Positions 23,900-34,512 of a stretch of DNA of 64,000 bases are shown here, one piece after another (positions within the stretch are counted from its first letter, which is position 1; each line of letters begins with the position of its first letter). Origin of the DNA: Oscheius dolichura (taxonomy: Eukaryota; Nematoda; Chromadorea; Rhabditida; Rhabditidae); contig OW051497.1 in assembly GCA_932521035.1 (NCBI GenBank), positions 1,798,001-1,862,000 of the forward strand, read 5' to 3'. The notes beneath the pieces are model-generated. The model saw only the letters and a list, made by a program, of their open reading frames with translations. It made no database searches and was not told the DNA's origin. The position numbers and the translations under genes are program-made.

Positions 23900-24891
23900 T
23901 CCTGAAAAATCAGTATGATTTTAAAAAAAGATAGCTAGGGAAAGACAATAGGAAATAAGTATCTACTGGGCACGTGTTTGTTGTTTCTACCCCTAAATAA
24001 AATGTTATTCCCGGGATAATTGGAAGCGACCTTGAAAAGAATCTTTGAACAGAAGCCTGACCAGGGAAAGATCGGATCACGCCATATCGACCATGCATAC
24101 GAAGCATGCCTTTTTTTCTTCAGTGATGAGACACGCAGGTGGCCGACCTCTTGTGACCGCTGTCTATGAGCAGTCCCGCTGGCAACGACAACTTTGCACT
24201 TTTGGGGACGGGAATGCTTTTTTTCAAGTGGGCAAATATGCAAATGGCTTTAATGTTTACCTTGTTCATAAGCTGTGACTAATTTGGAAGGGTGAGGGGC
24301 AGATGCACTCTCACCGTGGAAGGCAGGAGAGGGCAATCGTAATAATCGACACGATCTGAACCGCGTGACAAAATGGAGAAGCGGGTACGAAGCGCTCTCA
24401 TAATGGATTTTTAGTGTCCGATGAATAACAAGTAGACGGAAGCCGCTATTATGTAGACATTTGTGGACATATTGGCAAGCTGCCTATCTCTTCTGTGGAT
24501 AAAACATCCTCATGGAAGTGTTCCCTGCAGAAACAGCCGTTTATTATCCCCAAAGTTCCTTTTTTTTAAATGTGGGGGAGAAAGCGAGATAATGGTAAAC
24601 AAGTGGCGAAACACTGCCCTGTCTAGTGACCGTCTGATTCAACTGACGCCCGGGGACGGATAAACCATGTCTCCGTCTCCCTCTCTCTCGCCACTTTTTT
24701 TATCGTGACTCAGAAAGGGATACACTACCTCCTCTCGCTTTTAGCTATTTGTGTCCGGGACATCGGCCATGGGCTCTCGTCTGCTTCAGGTTGCCTTTAA
24801 TCTCCCAATTTTCCAGAAAATAGAACTTTAGATTCTGCTTCTTGTAGCCGTAATCCATCCGGCAATCAACCAATATGCCGACGATCAACTG
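23900..24891. other. No gene recognised
   Basis: No supported exons. The last part may contain an upstream exon of the weak gene that follows. Confidence 0.4.
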
Positions 24892-25344
24892 ATGACCATA
24901 AACTACATGCTGAGCATTCGTCTCCGTTACCATATCACGTGTCTTCCTTCCACTTACTTCCGTTACAAAATCATCGTCAGGGAGGTAGGTCTTCTTTACC
25001 GTTTTCCATTTCTTTTCCAGCTCGATTCCAGTTTCAAAAGAATTGTGGCTAAACATTCTGGCGGAGGCAGTAACAATGTTGACGGAATTATGATTATTGA
25101 TGGAAAGAGCTCCTGGGGATCGTCGCTGGTTTACAACGACTTCGGCATCTACATGACCTCAAACTGTTCGACAAATGGAAAAATTAACAAACAGGCGGGG
25201 GGTTTCGATTTCTTTTTTACTATTTCTCCCTTCCAGGCTCCTATTCAGCTTCAGAGATGCTCCCATATCTTCCTCTGCGATATGGACGCCTACTTCATTA
25301 TCCTCAACGGCCACAGCTTTGCTGCTGAACCGCTCTACATATAA
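24892..25344 (+). CDS. Weak gene model, unrecognised
   Basis: Two or three plus-strand exons with a good 44-nt intron (gtaggtcttc...cttttccag) after KIIVRE. They read MTINYMLSIRLRYHITC, then KHSGGGSNNVDGIMIIDG and WGSSLVYNDFG, and end FIILNGHSFAAEPLYI at 25344. A later stretch ending in CCCTTCCAG may be another intron or may be read through. The ending (YFIILNGHSFA) is faintly like the last strands of galectin carbohydrate-binding domains, but not enough for an assignment. The 5' end is open upstream of the ATG and may be incomplete. Confidence 0.3.
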   Translation: MTINYMLSIRLRYHITCLPSTYFRYKIIVREVGLLYRFPFLFQLDSSFKRIVAKHSGGGSNNVDGIMIIDGKSSWGSSLVYNDFGIYMTSNCSTNGKINKQAGGFDFFFTISPFQAPIQLQRCSHIFLCDMDAYFIILNGHSFAAEPLYI

Positions 25345-25664
25345 AAGGAACCGTTGACGCCCATCTTCCTCCTTTTTGGTAGTTTGATTGATCATAAGCC
25401 TACGGTGCCGTTTCCATGCCTATTATTCCCCAACTTGTTCAGAAATCTTGACTGTAATCCCATAAGTTCGCGATGTTTTGATGGAACGCTGATAAAATCT
25501 TTTGCTTCAAGCTGTTTTATTTTTTCAAATGCCTCCTAATTTTAATGGAAGGTCTTCTTTATGGAGCCAACAAGAGATAAAACTGTAGTAAATTCAAAAG
25601 AGGGAAAACACTTCGCCTCTGTAGCTACGGCCATACGAGTACCCATCTTGCATTCAAAATTTAT

Positions 25665-25848
25665 GTCATTCAACAGTATTTCTTACGGAGAACACTGCCA
25701 AGACGTCAGAAACGTTAAAAACTCGCCCGTATTCCTCAAAAACCCGTAAAAGGGATCAAGACCGGTAAACGATTGGCGAAAGACTGTCGAAGGATTGTCA
25801 AGAAGAACTTTATTTCTCATTCTTCTTCAGTTCAGCTCCGTCTTCACC
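25665..25848 (+). repeat. Microprotein promoter/leader repeat, copy 1
   Basis: First of four recognisable copies of a block of about 185 bp. It contains GTCATTC(A/G)A(C/T)AG, then GAACACTGCCAAG, then CCGTAAAAGGGAT and GACCGGTAAACGA, and ends AGAAGAACTTTATTTCTCATTCTTCTTCAG-TTCAG-type sequence. It sits directly upstream of microprotein gene 2, so it is probably that gene's promoter and leader. The TTCTTCAG may be a trans-splice acceptor. Confidence 0.7.
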
Positions 25849-26087
25849 ATGGTTGGTTGCTTTTTCTTTTCTTCTCCTCTTTCTTCTCTCTTCTCTTCCT
25901 TCTTATAATTTCTTTTTAGGGCTGTATTGACTGTTTTCTTGACGTCGTGGAGGATGTCATCATCTGGAAGATAAGGAGAAACAGAGCTAAACGGGCTGCC
26001 CGGATGAGGAAGCGAGCCGCCCAGCAGCAGCACCAGGAGCAGCAGGAGCAGCAACAGCAGAAGCCGTCTCCTCCTCGTTCTCTTTAA
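25849..26087 (+). CDS. Basic microprotein, family member 2 (ATG-only first coding exon)
   Basis: The ATG (25849-25851) is followed directly by a 68-nt intron (gttggttg...ctttttag), then exon 2 (25920-26087), giving 56 residues: MGCIDCFLDVVEDVIIWKIR, a basic stretch RRNRAKRAARMRKRAAQQQ, a run of Gln/Glu, and PSPPRSL. The first half matches the members at 26.6 and 50 kb (position-specific IVD/VVD, then WK(I/M) and a basic helix). The N-terminus could form an amphipathic helix before the basic part. The stop overlaps TTTAATAAATG, a possible poly(A) signal. The leader upstream is repeated three more times in the window. The function is unknown; a highly basic, Gln-rich small protein could bind nucleic acid or act as a secretion-independent peptide, but nothing in the sequence settles this. 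Confidence 0.55.
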
Positions 26088-26237
26088 TAAATGTGTTCAT
26101 CTCCTTTGTTGTTTCGTTTTTAGTTTGTTTTAGTTGTGCGCTTTAGCTTACTTGGTCTTGTGGCGCATCTTCTTGTTTAGTTGAAATGGCTTCTTGTTTC
26201 ACTTCCAGTTTATTCTTTATTATCTCCCGGTAATTAG

Positions 26238-26358
26238 TTACGCAGAATAATGGACAGAATCGTAGGGCATCACCTCACAAACATAAGAGACCCCCTTTCT
26301 ACAGTCAGTTGGTTGCCATTGTGAATTAACATTGACATAAGCGCACTGCTCTGAGTCT
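26238..26358 (-). pseudogene. 3' CLECT exon relic of a lectin gene
   Basis: The minus strand reads CAYVNVNSQWQPTDCRKG and VSYVCEVMPYDSVHYSA before a stop, matching the last exon of lectin genes A-D. The two final Cys that are conserved in the intact genes (CDSVHYCA) are Tyr and Ser here, and nothing upstream continues the domain. It is a decayed end of an extra lectin copy, cut off by the MITE-like element next to it. Confidence 0.8.
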
Positions 26359-26381
26359 CTGTCAGGCGCTTTTGTGTCTGT

Positions 26382-26558
26382 CAGGGACCTTTTTTTCGGT
26401 AGCGGGTCCTACAGCGGCTGAACTAGCTAGCGTCCTCTGCCTTTAGTGCGCTTCGTTTTTTGACATTTTCTGAACGTCTATGGTGACACATTCCGTAAAA
26501 ATATTACGAATTCGTGCAATTTCGATCGCGCGCCTACCGTAACCAAATAAGGTCCCTG
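26382..26558 (+). mobile_element. MITE-like element, truncated copy
   Basis: 177 bp bounded by CAGGGACC and GGTCCCTG, sharing its interior (including GACACATTCCGTAAAAATAT and CGCGCGCCTACCGTAACC) with the complete inverted copy at 56991-57225. No coding capacity. It lies between the lectin relic and microprotein exon 26576, where that gene's ATG exon should be. Confidence 0.75.
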
Positions 26559-26575
26559 ATATCGAACGTTTTTAG

Positions 26576-26701
26576 AACGTCGTCGACCGTATCTTCGATG
26601 TCCTGGAGCACCTGCTGATTCGCAACATCGTGTGGAAGATCAAGCGCGCCCGAGCTAAGAGAACCCCTGAGCAGAGAAAGGCAATCGAGCAGCACCAGTA
26701 A
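26576..26701 (+). pseudogene. Microprotein family member 3, first exon lost or replaced
   Basis: After a GTTTTTAG acceptor the exon reads NVVDRIFDVLEHLLIRNIVW, then KIKRARAKRTPEQRKAIEQHQ and a stop. It is clearly the second exon of the microprotein family, closest to the 50 kb member. The normal leader and ATG are absent; a MITE-like element stands in their place. Within that element there is an ATG directly followed by gtgaca (26480-26485), which could in principle act as a replacement start exon. Whether the gene is expressed is unknown, so I list it as a probable pseudogene. Confidence 0.55.
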
Positions 26702-26844
26702 TCCTCAGAATAAAGATTCGTTCCTTGCTTGTTATGTTTTGTTTGTTTTTGCTTTTGCGCTTTGTTTACTCGACCTTGTGGCGCTTCACTTCAAATTGCT
26801 TCTTGCTTCTCTTCGAGTTTTCTTTATTATGTCACCGTACAAGT

Positions 26845-29288
26845 TTACGCACAATAGTGAACAGAATCACATGGCCTAATCTCACAAACAAAAGGGAAAC
26901 TGTTCCTACAATCAACTGGTTGCCATCGGGAGTTAGAATCGAGGTACACACATTGCTCAGAGCTTTCCTCTGGGATCTTTCCTCCCACCCAGGGCTGATA
27001 ACTTCCAGGGGCCGTTCCATCCGGCCATTCCCAGCTTCTATCAATGTTATCGTATGTCAGCCCAATGTAGAACGCATTGTTACTATGAAAAAGAGTTTTC
27101 AAAAATGCCGTCTTAGCCAGATCTTCATCAGTTGTCACCGTTCCATTAAAATAGTGTACTTTACAACTGTTTCTGGCCCTGGAATAGTTGCTATTTGCCG
27201 CTATTGCGATGTAACAGCCTGAAAATGCGAATATTCGTTGCCAAACAAAGACAGGCCTTTAGTAGGATACCGTCGTGGATCCGATAGCCCATAAGGGTGC
27301 AGATTATCTCTACAGAAACAGTTGGCTAGAAATGCATTACGCAAATTTCTGGAAGGAGGTCTACCGTCACACAATCCCAGTGCCATATCACTATTGCGGC
27401 TGTTCAGTGCAGTGGAGAAGAAATAGCCTGGAGATGCAAGGGATGATAACGTCGGGGAGTCTACACCTCCTTCCGGAACATAATCTGTAAACTCAACCAG
27501 GATTTTGACTAGGGTAGGCAGAAACATCTATTGGAGAACATACTATGGAATGGTTCGAACTTACTGTAAACCATTAAAATCCCGCCGTCTTCTTTAAAGG
27601 TGCTTGCCGTCTTGAATGGAGCATTTGCTCCTTCAGGGTCGAAAGCTGCTGCCATAACAATTATAATCCGCCTGGCATTACTCCGATGATTAGGACTATT
27701 GAACTGAGCAATTGCTGCTTGTAATCCTGCTTCCAAATTTGTCATAGGGTCATTGTTAAATGGTAGACCAAAGAGATTGTTTATCATGTTGTTATCCAGA
27801 CTGCCAAGAGGATATATGACGTCTGCCGTGTTTCCATAAGTGATAACTCCAACTCTACTGGTGTAGTTCTACAGAATTCCTCTCCAAAACCAGAAGAAAC
27901 TTACAGATGCGGTGTAGCTCGTTTTCTGTACATTGAATAGCTCAAGCATTGTTGCAGCCATTCCCCACATTTCATCCAAGCCACTTTCTCCGGTGGAAGC
28001 GGAAGCATCTATTACAAAGATCATATCCACCCATACATACATAGTGTTACATCTGGAAGAGGAGAAGGTGTCTATTGAAATCTGTTGGACTAACTGGCAC
28101 TGAAGATTTGACGGTATAGTAGACGAGGGCGTAGTTGTTGTTCCCACTTTAATAGAAGCATGAAAATAAAGGGAAAGATCAGCTCGCCTGTAGTTGTGGT
28201 AGCACAAGTAGAAGGAGTTTGAGATGTTGTTGGGAAAGAGGAAGGCGTCGAACGGGTAGTGGAACCCATAGTTGGTCTTACATTTTCGTTTATAGTGCCT
28301 GAAAAAGGAGGAAATGGCGGAAAGAGTTTCTAAAATTCATGAATCCTACGCTACAGGCTTCGTAAGATAACCAGCTGACTATGTTGATAAGAGAGCAGCG
28401 AACTGGCTTTGTTTTTGCCAACTTAGCGTGTGCCCGCCAGTTTCATATTGAGGCAAGCAAAGGACAGCTCGAGGAAACAACGTTTCAACGCTTACAGTTT
28501 GGCTCCAATCCACAAGATCTCCACATGACGCAATAGTTGAGGTCAAATGGAGGGTTGTTCAAGTCTTGAACGTGATAAACCGTAGCCGGAAAATTTGCCT
28601 ACAAAGGTCTATTTATTCTGGTTTTGTCGCAACCTCGTCAATCAAAGCCCCATTCAATGCAATCACTGTTAAGTTCCATTTTGACATATAGGATCTTGCG
28701 TAGTTGGCAGCATCTTTAATATCTAAAGTATCCCTAAGAAAGTAAATTTATACATTCCCGCAACTTTCATACTTGCTTCCGGTGTAGATTACCGTATTCG
28801 GTGTTAATTGCCTATACTTATTAGATATATCCTCCAAAATATCGAGAAGGGAGCCAACCATATTTCCATATAATTCATATATAGACTCTAAGAAATCGAG
28901 ATCACTGCACGCACTTTCGAGTCGATTTGTAAAGTTAGAATTCCAATTTCCATCTGAGCCATACAACGAAAATGATACCTAAAACGGTGATTTCTCGTGA
29001 AAACTATGTTACTACCCAGGCCAAGCGATCCTGCCAATCAGTTATAGGCAGGATATTGTAACGGGTATAATTGAACTCGGCGAGTATTTGACTGACTGGG
29101 AGGTCACCGGATGTATCGAAAACATAAAGAGTGGAGGCGGAGCAGAAGGAGTATACCCCATCTGGGTTTGGAGGAGGGCAGGTATGCGTCGTATCGGTAT
29201 TCACTGAAGAGGGCTAGTGAAACATTAACCGCATCAAACCTAGCAGCAAACTAAAGAGGAAAAAAATAAGGAGCGGCTGGCCTGGCAT
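26845..29288 (-). CDS. Lectin gene A: VWA-like, VWA, CLECT secreted protein
   Basis: Starts at 29288 with a signal peptide (MPGQPLLIFFLFSLLL). Order of domains: a degenerate VWA-like domain (LYVFDTSGDL; VIYTGSKY; LTVIALNGALIDE) closed by a Cys motif SCGLEPNC; a Thr/Pro linker starting INENV; a proper VWA domain with the MIDAS motif DASAS (MIFVIDASASTGESGLDEMW) and later ARRIIIVMAAAFDP; a short Cys segment (ANCFCRDNLHPYG); and a CLECT domain (FYIGLTYDNIDRSWEWPDGT, CVYLDSNSRWQPVDCRN, ending CDSVHYCA). No EPN/QPD tripeptide is visible in the CLECT. The signal peptide, MIDAS and Cys all look intact, so the gene is likely functional as a secreted adhesion or recognition protein. Worm genes with VWA plus CLECT belong to the clec family. 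Introns are mostly 35-60 nt, with one longer intron before the linker. Confidence 0.8.
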
Positions 29289-29454
29289 CTCTCTGAAGAG
29301 AGCTGATAAGGACCTCGCAATCTTTTCTTTTTGCAACGGAGCACGACTGATCATAGTGGAAAGAGGAAGAATCCGTGGGAAAAAAAATCTCAAAACTGAG
29401 ACTGGTGTTACCTCAACTACGCACTCTTTCGATTCAATCTTGATTTCTGAGAAA

Positions 29455-29640
29455 CTGAGGTAGTGTGAGATGTCATTCAATAGCATTTTGTATGAGGAAC
29501 ACAGCCAAGGCGTCAAAAACATTGAAAGCTCATTGCGTCGTCCGTGTTTCTCAAAAAAACTGTAAAAGGGATTAACCGGTGAAAGACCGGCAAAATACCA
29601 GCGAAGGATTGCTCAGAAGATTATTTTCATTTCTCATTCT
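29455..29640 (+). repeat. Microprotein leader repeat, decayed copy 2
   Basis: Matches the leader block at 25665 (GATGTCATTCAATAGCATTTTGTATGAGGAACAC, CTGTAAAAGGGATTAACCGGTGAAAGACCGG, TTTCATTTCTCATTCTTCTTCTCAC) but loses homology just where the ATG would be. It lies upstream of lectin A's start on the other strand. No microprotein exon follows. Confidence 0.7.
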
Positions 29641-30146
29641 TCTTCTCACAAGGGAACCTTTTCAATTTAAGGTGGCTATTAGTGCCAGTGCAAATTATAA
29701 TCGAGATAGATACTTGTTCAGCGCTTCCATCGTACACCTTTTCTCTCACCCAAGGCCGGTTTCTTCCGGGAGGCGTACCATCGTTTTTTGGCACCCACCT
29801 ATGCCGATACTATCGGTTCAAGATAAGCACTAGCCCCTGATCAGTAGGAGAACCAGGTGGCCCTGAAGAGAAGGGAATCTGTCAAGTATTGCACCAACGA
29901 ATGAGTCTTCTTTGAGGGCGAACTCGTCGTTGAACCTGGAAGACCAACTAATACACAGCTTTACACACACTCTCTTTCTTTCTCTTTCCCGTTGCTTGAT
30001 TAGCACCGAAAGTACGTGGCCTGTGACCGTCAGCAATGGATTACAGAACCAGTTAGCCATTGCTACAAAGAACACAAGAGTAGTATATAAGGAACGGGGA
30101 ACTACCTGGAAGACACGGCAGCCTCTGCTTCCACAGTCCTTCCGCC

Positions 30147-31646
30147 ATGGTAACACCTCTGCCTTAAATTTTAACTCTTTCCACTTTAGGGCATCCACAA
30201 GTACCTCATTGGTACTACGTATATTTTCTGCGCCACTATGGTTGTCGTGTCCATGGTGTGTATTCACGACATCGTCACAGAAATCGGCGACTTCCAAGAA
30301 AAAGTCGAAGCTGAACTCAGCGCCTTCAAGGAATACTCGGACGATGCATGGAAGGTCATGGCGGAGAGCGCCCGAGCCATGAGGCCACATCCCATCGATG
30401 TCATCCTTCGTCAAAGGCGTGGTGGCGGATACGCGGAGAGACCTCCTGTTCATGGTTAGTTAATAATGAAACAAGATCGAAATAAGTGATTCTCAGGAGG
30501 AGGCGGCGGGGGATACGTTGCCCACGGCGGAGGAGGGGGAGGCCGCGGATATGCTGGAGTTGCCCATGTCGCTAGTGGTGGTGGCGGAGGCGGTTGTCAC
30601 TGTGCTTCCCAAGCTTCTGGTTGCCCTGCAGGACCTCCCGGACCTCCCGGACAACCAGGACAAGACGGCGAGCCCGGTACAGACGGACAGCCCGGAAGAG
30701 GGGGAAATGCTGGCCAGGCTGCTGATTCAGGCAATGGAGGAGCTTGCATTCAGTGCCCTGGTAAGCAGTGCATTTTTTTAGATAATTAACGTTTCCCTCA
30801 GCTGGCCCACCCGGTCCTCCCGGCCCAGATGGAGGCCCTGGACAACCAGGAAATAGTGGAAACCCTGGACAAGACGGCCAAGGTACGCTAAACAACGATA
30901 ACGTATGTTAGTCTTCTCAAGGTGGTGGGCCCGGTGCTCCCGGACCTTCTGGACCACCCGGCGGTCCTGGGCCAGATGGAAACCCCGGGCAAGATGGAGC
31001 TCCTGGGCAACCCGGTGCACCTGGAACTCGAAGGTAAAAATTACGCAAGCAGAATACATAGTAAACGTTCAGCACATCGTTCCCTGGGCCTGCTGGATCT
31101 GCTGGGCCTGCTGGAGCACCTGGACCTGCTGGAGCTCCTGCATCGTCTTCTGGTGTGCTACTTGCCGCTTTTTTAATATGAATCCCTTCAGGACCCGGCC
31201 CATCTGGCCCTCCTGGAGCCCCCGGACCTGCTGGAAATCCTGGAGCGCCCGGTCAGCCTGGCGGCCCTGGACAGCCCGGTATGAAGTCATACAAATGGTA
31301 TTTTAAACAAGTTGTTTAGGATCTGACGGTGGTCCCGGAAGCGATGCTGCCTATTGTGAGTGACACTTACCCGGCCGACGACAATCACTTGTTTTTAGGT
31401 CCTTGCCCTTCAAGAACGAGTTCATTTGAAAGCCATTCATCTGGTGCTTCTGCTGTTGTTGCTGGCGGCGGTGGTGGAGGATACTCTGGAGGCCCAAACT
31501 CAGCTCCTGCTAGAGGAGGAGGATATTCTGGCGGTGGAAACGGTGGAGGCAGAAGCTACGGGGGAAGTTCCGGTGGCAGTTCTTACAACGGTGGAGGTGG
31601 AGGCGGAAACTCCTATGCTGGAGGTCGCCGTCGTTATATCAACTAA
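30147..31646 (+). CDS. Cuticle collagen
   Basis: Nine exons. The first coding exon is just the ATG (30147-30149), followed by a 40-nt intron; exon 2 (30190-30454) starts GIHKYLIGTTYIFCATMVVV, a cuticle-collagen N-terminal domain with a TM/signal-anchor, then a short pre-collagen part with RQRR (a subtilisin-type cleavage site). Exons 3-8 encode Gly-X-Y runs broken by Cys (CHCASQASGCP, GGACIQCP). Exon 8 ends in AAYCPCP, the usual Cys after the triple helix, and exon 9 is a Gly/Ser/Tyr-rich tail ending GGRRRYIN. Five of the six internal introns (38-43 nt; one 39 nt) interrupt Gly codons in phase 1. An AATAAAAATT follows the stop. It would be secreted by the epidermis into the cuticle. The tail is longer and more Gly-rich than in many cuticle collagens. 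Confidence 0.9.
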
Positions 31647-31948
31647 TCATACAAATAAAAATTCATTTGATCCAGAAAAGATTATCACAACTATCAAAAG
31701 CACAGAGGAAAGGCATAACATAGAGAATCCCAGATCTCTTGGACCTGAGAATGAGTGTCGCCGTGGTCCATAACAGGTTAGGCGGCAGTGATCCTCAAAA
31801 AGCGAGTGGTCGTTTCCAAGGGGCATGGTGTTATTCCCAAAGCAATGGACGGTAGCGAAATCTTTTTCCAAATAACGGAAGGTCTTTGGGATAGGCATCA
31901 GTACTGATTTGTCCACGTGCACAAAAAGATGTAAACAAATGAATAGCT

Positions 31949-32394
31949 CTACTCACTAATGGCGAAGGACAGTCCATAGGAGTTCCACTTCTCTTCGAGA
32001 ACCTTGACAAACTTCTCTCCAATTTTGCGCTCCCTGTAATCTTCCCTTTCTGCCTGGGAACAACTTCCACCAATGGATAAAAAGTTCAACATTGCACGTA
32101 AGAAAACAATTAACAAGAAAGACAGAAACAACTTCCGAGAAACATTTTAAGACAACGTTAATCAGCTCTTGAAGCTTGTATTCTCCAAGATGGTCTTGAA
32201 TGGCACTGGTCTCCCTTGTAACCGATCAGCCCGTTTCTAGCAAAGACATAGTAAATTGAAAAACCACTAGAATTAATATCTACAAAACGATAAAAAGAGT
32301 TCCTACATTTCTAATGATCACCATCGGCGAGGTCAGAGCCACCAACTACAGCTAGGGGAGCCTTCTTACGGGGGTTTGCAGGAAATGCCCTCAT
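31949..32394 (-). CDS. Uncertain small gene, dynein-LC8-like stretch
   Basis: An ATG at 32394 opens MRAFPANPRKKAPLAVVGGS. Downstream, after a TTCCCAG acceptor, an exon reads EREDYRERKIGEKFVKVLEE then KWNSYGLSFAISE to a stop at 31949, and between them a frame with YKLQELINVVLKCFSE looks coding. The pattern (helix with KIxxxFxKxLEEKWN followed by a hydrophobic strand) resembles the second helix of dynein light chain LC8, but the following Gly-rich strands of LC8 are not seen, and I could not join all exons in one frame. An alternative downstream frame to 31647 has a hydrophobic C-terminus. Treat as a possible gene or relic. Confidence 0.3.
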
Positions 32395-32775
32395 TTCTTG
32401 TTAGATATTCTGGGCATTAGCTAAATGTTTAAAGAAAAAGTATCTTACTTGTCTAGCAGGACTAACGGTACCATCTACATAGAAAATAAGCAATATTTTA
32501 GACGTGATTATCGGGAAATGTCTCACTGAAAAGCGATGAACGGTTAAAAGCGGAAATATTAATTATTAAAACGTGCTATCAAAAGCGAAAAGAAAAAAGA
32601 ATATAGATTTTATTTGAAAAATTATCTAAAAAAGAAAGATAAGTAGAAAAGATTTAAAAGAGATCACAGGGTATGTACACGAGCAAGAAATCACCGCATG
32701 GAGAAGGGAAGGAGAAACCGCCAGGTCTCGTTAAGTAGAGGTTTGCATGGGCTCGTTGTTTGTCACTTGATTCAT

Positions 32776-34512
32776 CTAAAGACCTGATTTAACCACGTGG
32801 TGAAGTTGGACTAACGGATCTCGAACTGATATTGACGTCGCCGTGGGCATAGCATTGGCAGAAGGCGTATAGGGTTGGAGCTTCTCCAACTTGAGCATGA
32901 GACGCACTCTCTCGATGTTCATAGTTGCCAGAGCCATCTGAGGTTCGTAAGTTTTCTGTTTAAAATATATAAAAACGTGCCTGCAGCCAGTACCCGTGTC
33001 GGGAGCATTCTCCTCTTTTAGCAAGGCAAAAGCCTTTTGACATTAGTTGCTCGGGGGAGACGACCATCTCTTGGAAGGAAGAATTATCATCTTTAATAAT
33101 GTTGTCCCAGTTCTTCGGGCAGCCGCATACCTATAATGCCTACTGTTGAAAAACACCAAAATTGCCTCACAATCATAGTATTTTCCAGTTTTTCTTTATA
33201 ATGGTCGATGCAAAAGACTTTAAACATCTTACAGTGGCTATCCATCGCCTTGTTGTATTTATTGCAGAAAACCTCAATCTGACTCGCTTGCTATAAAAAG
33301 AGGCAAGAATGGTTGCACTACTTCGACTCACCACAGTCTGCTTTTCAGAGCTGACAAAGCATCGGGATAAATGCTCTTCCAACTGCTCACTGGAGCATTC
33401 CACTCCGCATATGTTGCAGAAAGAAATTCTATCATCAACATTCGGGGCTAAACTCTGAAAAGGTGTTCCTTTATCCGGATCAGGTCATTCTTACGTTAGC
33501 GTATCTCTCCATCATCGCAACCATTTTCAATAGTGTGTGCACTTCAAGATTGATAGCCGCTAACTGGTCTACCTTTTCTTCTGCCACGACATTCTGCCAA
33601 ATCTACAACAATGGTATCAAACGAATAGAAAGAAAAAACCTTTGATTGGGGAGTGGGTTCTTTGTCCTTCTGAGGTAGGAATCTCTCTCGTGCATGAGTA
33701 ACAAAACGGCCACAGTTATTGTGGCAAAAATTACTGCCAGGGCGGGAATCCTTGAGACAGTCAACGCCCTGAGGAATCAGTGAATTGGTTAAATAAAGAT
33801 GGGCATACCCGACATTGCTTGGGCTTGTTTTCGGGTTCTTGCCTCTTCCTCGCGACACGGGCTCTTTTTATATTGTCTTCTCGATAGGACCGCTTTGCCA
33901 CCACTGAAAAATTGTCTTTATATAGAACCGTCGCCAAATAATAGGCAGATCTCTGTGCGTCTGTCCGTATGACCTGTCGTTTGTTTCAAGAAAATGACTA
34001 GGGACCGGTGCAACATCGTTTCGCTGGGCAGGAGGGCAGCTCGGGAGAGGAATCCGGCGCTGGAGGAAGGGGAGTTGGCGCTGGGGAAAGGAGAGCCAAG
34101 CACGGTCAAGTCGAGGGCGCCGAAGGCGTTACGGCTTGTAAATGAATAAAAGCTGGAAAAGAAGTAAAAAACCTACGGTTAGCTTCTTCATTCTCCTTTT
34201 TTTCCATTCTCTGCTGATATTTTTTTGTAAAAATCGTTTCCAAAGTTCCATCCTTCCCCAAGCAGTCCTTGCAATAGAATTTATCGATAACCTTGGCGAA
34301 TTTCTCGTCCAACTGAAACTCGTAGTTTTTAAATCAAAAGAAATAAATTAACTCACGCTTATACACTCTCCGTGGAACCACCGGTCGCATTTATCACAGC
34401 AAATCATAAATTTTTGGCCGAATGGTTTTCCACAACAGATATAAACCGGCTCATTTTTAGAATTCATAGCATTGTCGGTCAACGGGGGAAGGGGGGCTAC
34501 TGCCGGGAGCAT
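32776..34512 (-). CDS. cfp-1: CFP-1 ortholog (CXXC finger protein 1), H3K4-methylation factor
   Basis: Subunit of the SET1/COMPASS histone H3K4 methyltransferase complex. From the start at 34512: a PHD finger (CCGKPFGQKFMICCDKCDRW, then FHGEC and DKFYCKDC), a Pro-rich linker, a basic segment (ARVARKRQEPENKPKQC), the Cys/His module RPGSNFCHNNCGRF, a helix typical of the family (EEKVDQLAAINLEVHTLLKM), then FCNICGVECSSEQLEEHLSR, HCKMFKVFC, VCGCPKNW, GFCLAKRGECSRHG and NIERVRLMLKLEKLQ, ending VVKSGL. This order and the Cys/His spacing match animal CFP1. No CXXC DNA-binding finger is visible between the PHD and the basic segment. The first PHD Cys is displaced by one residue (Y-I-C-C rather than Y-C-x-C). 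Two introns look odd: one before KTYEP begins GC and is only 25 nt, and the donor after AKRCCT is weak. An in-frame upstream exon may exist (around 34.6 kb) but has no ATG that I can see. Confidence 0.82.

Noticed and set aside
30572..31290. Minus-strand Gly/Pro and Gln/Val-rich frames over the collagen
   Set aside because: Antisense shadows of Gly-X-Y codons of the plus-strand collagen.
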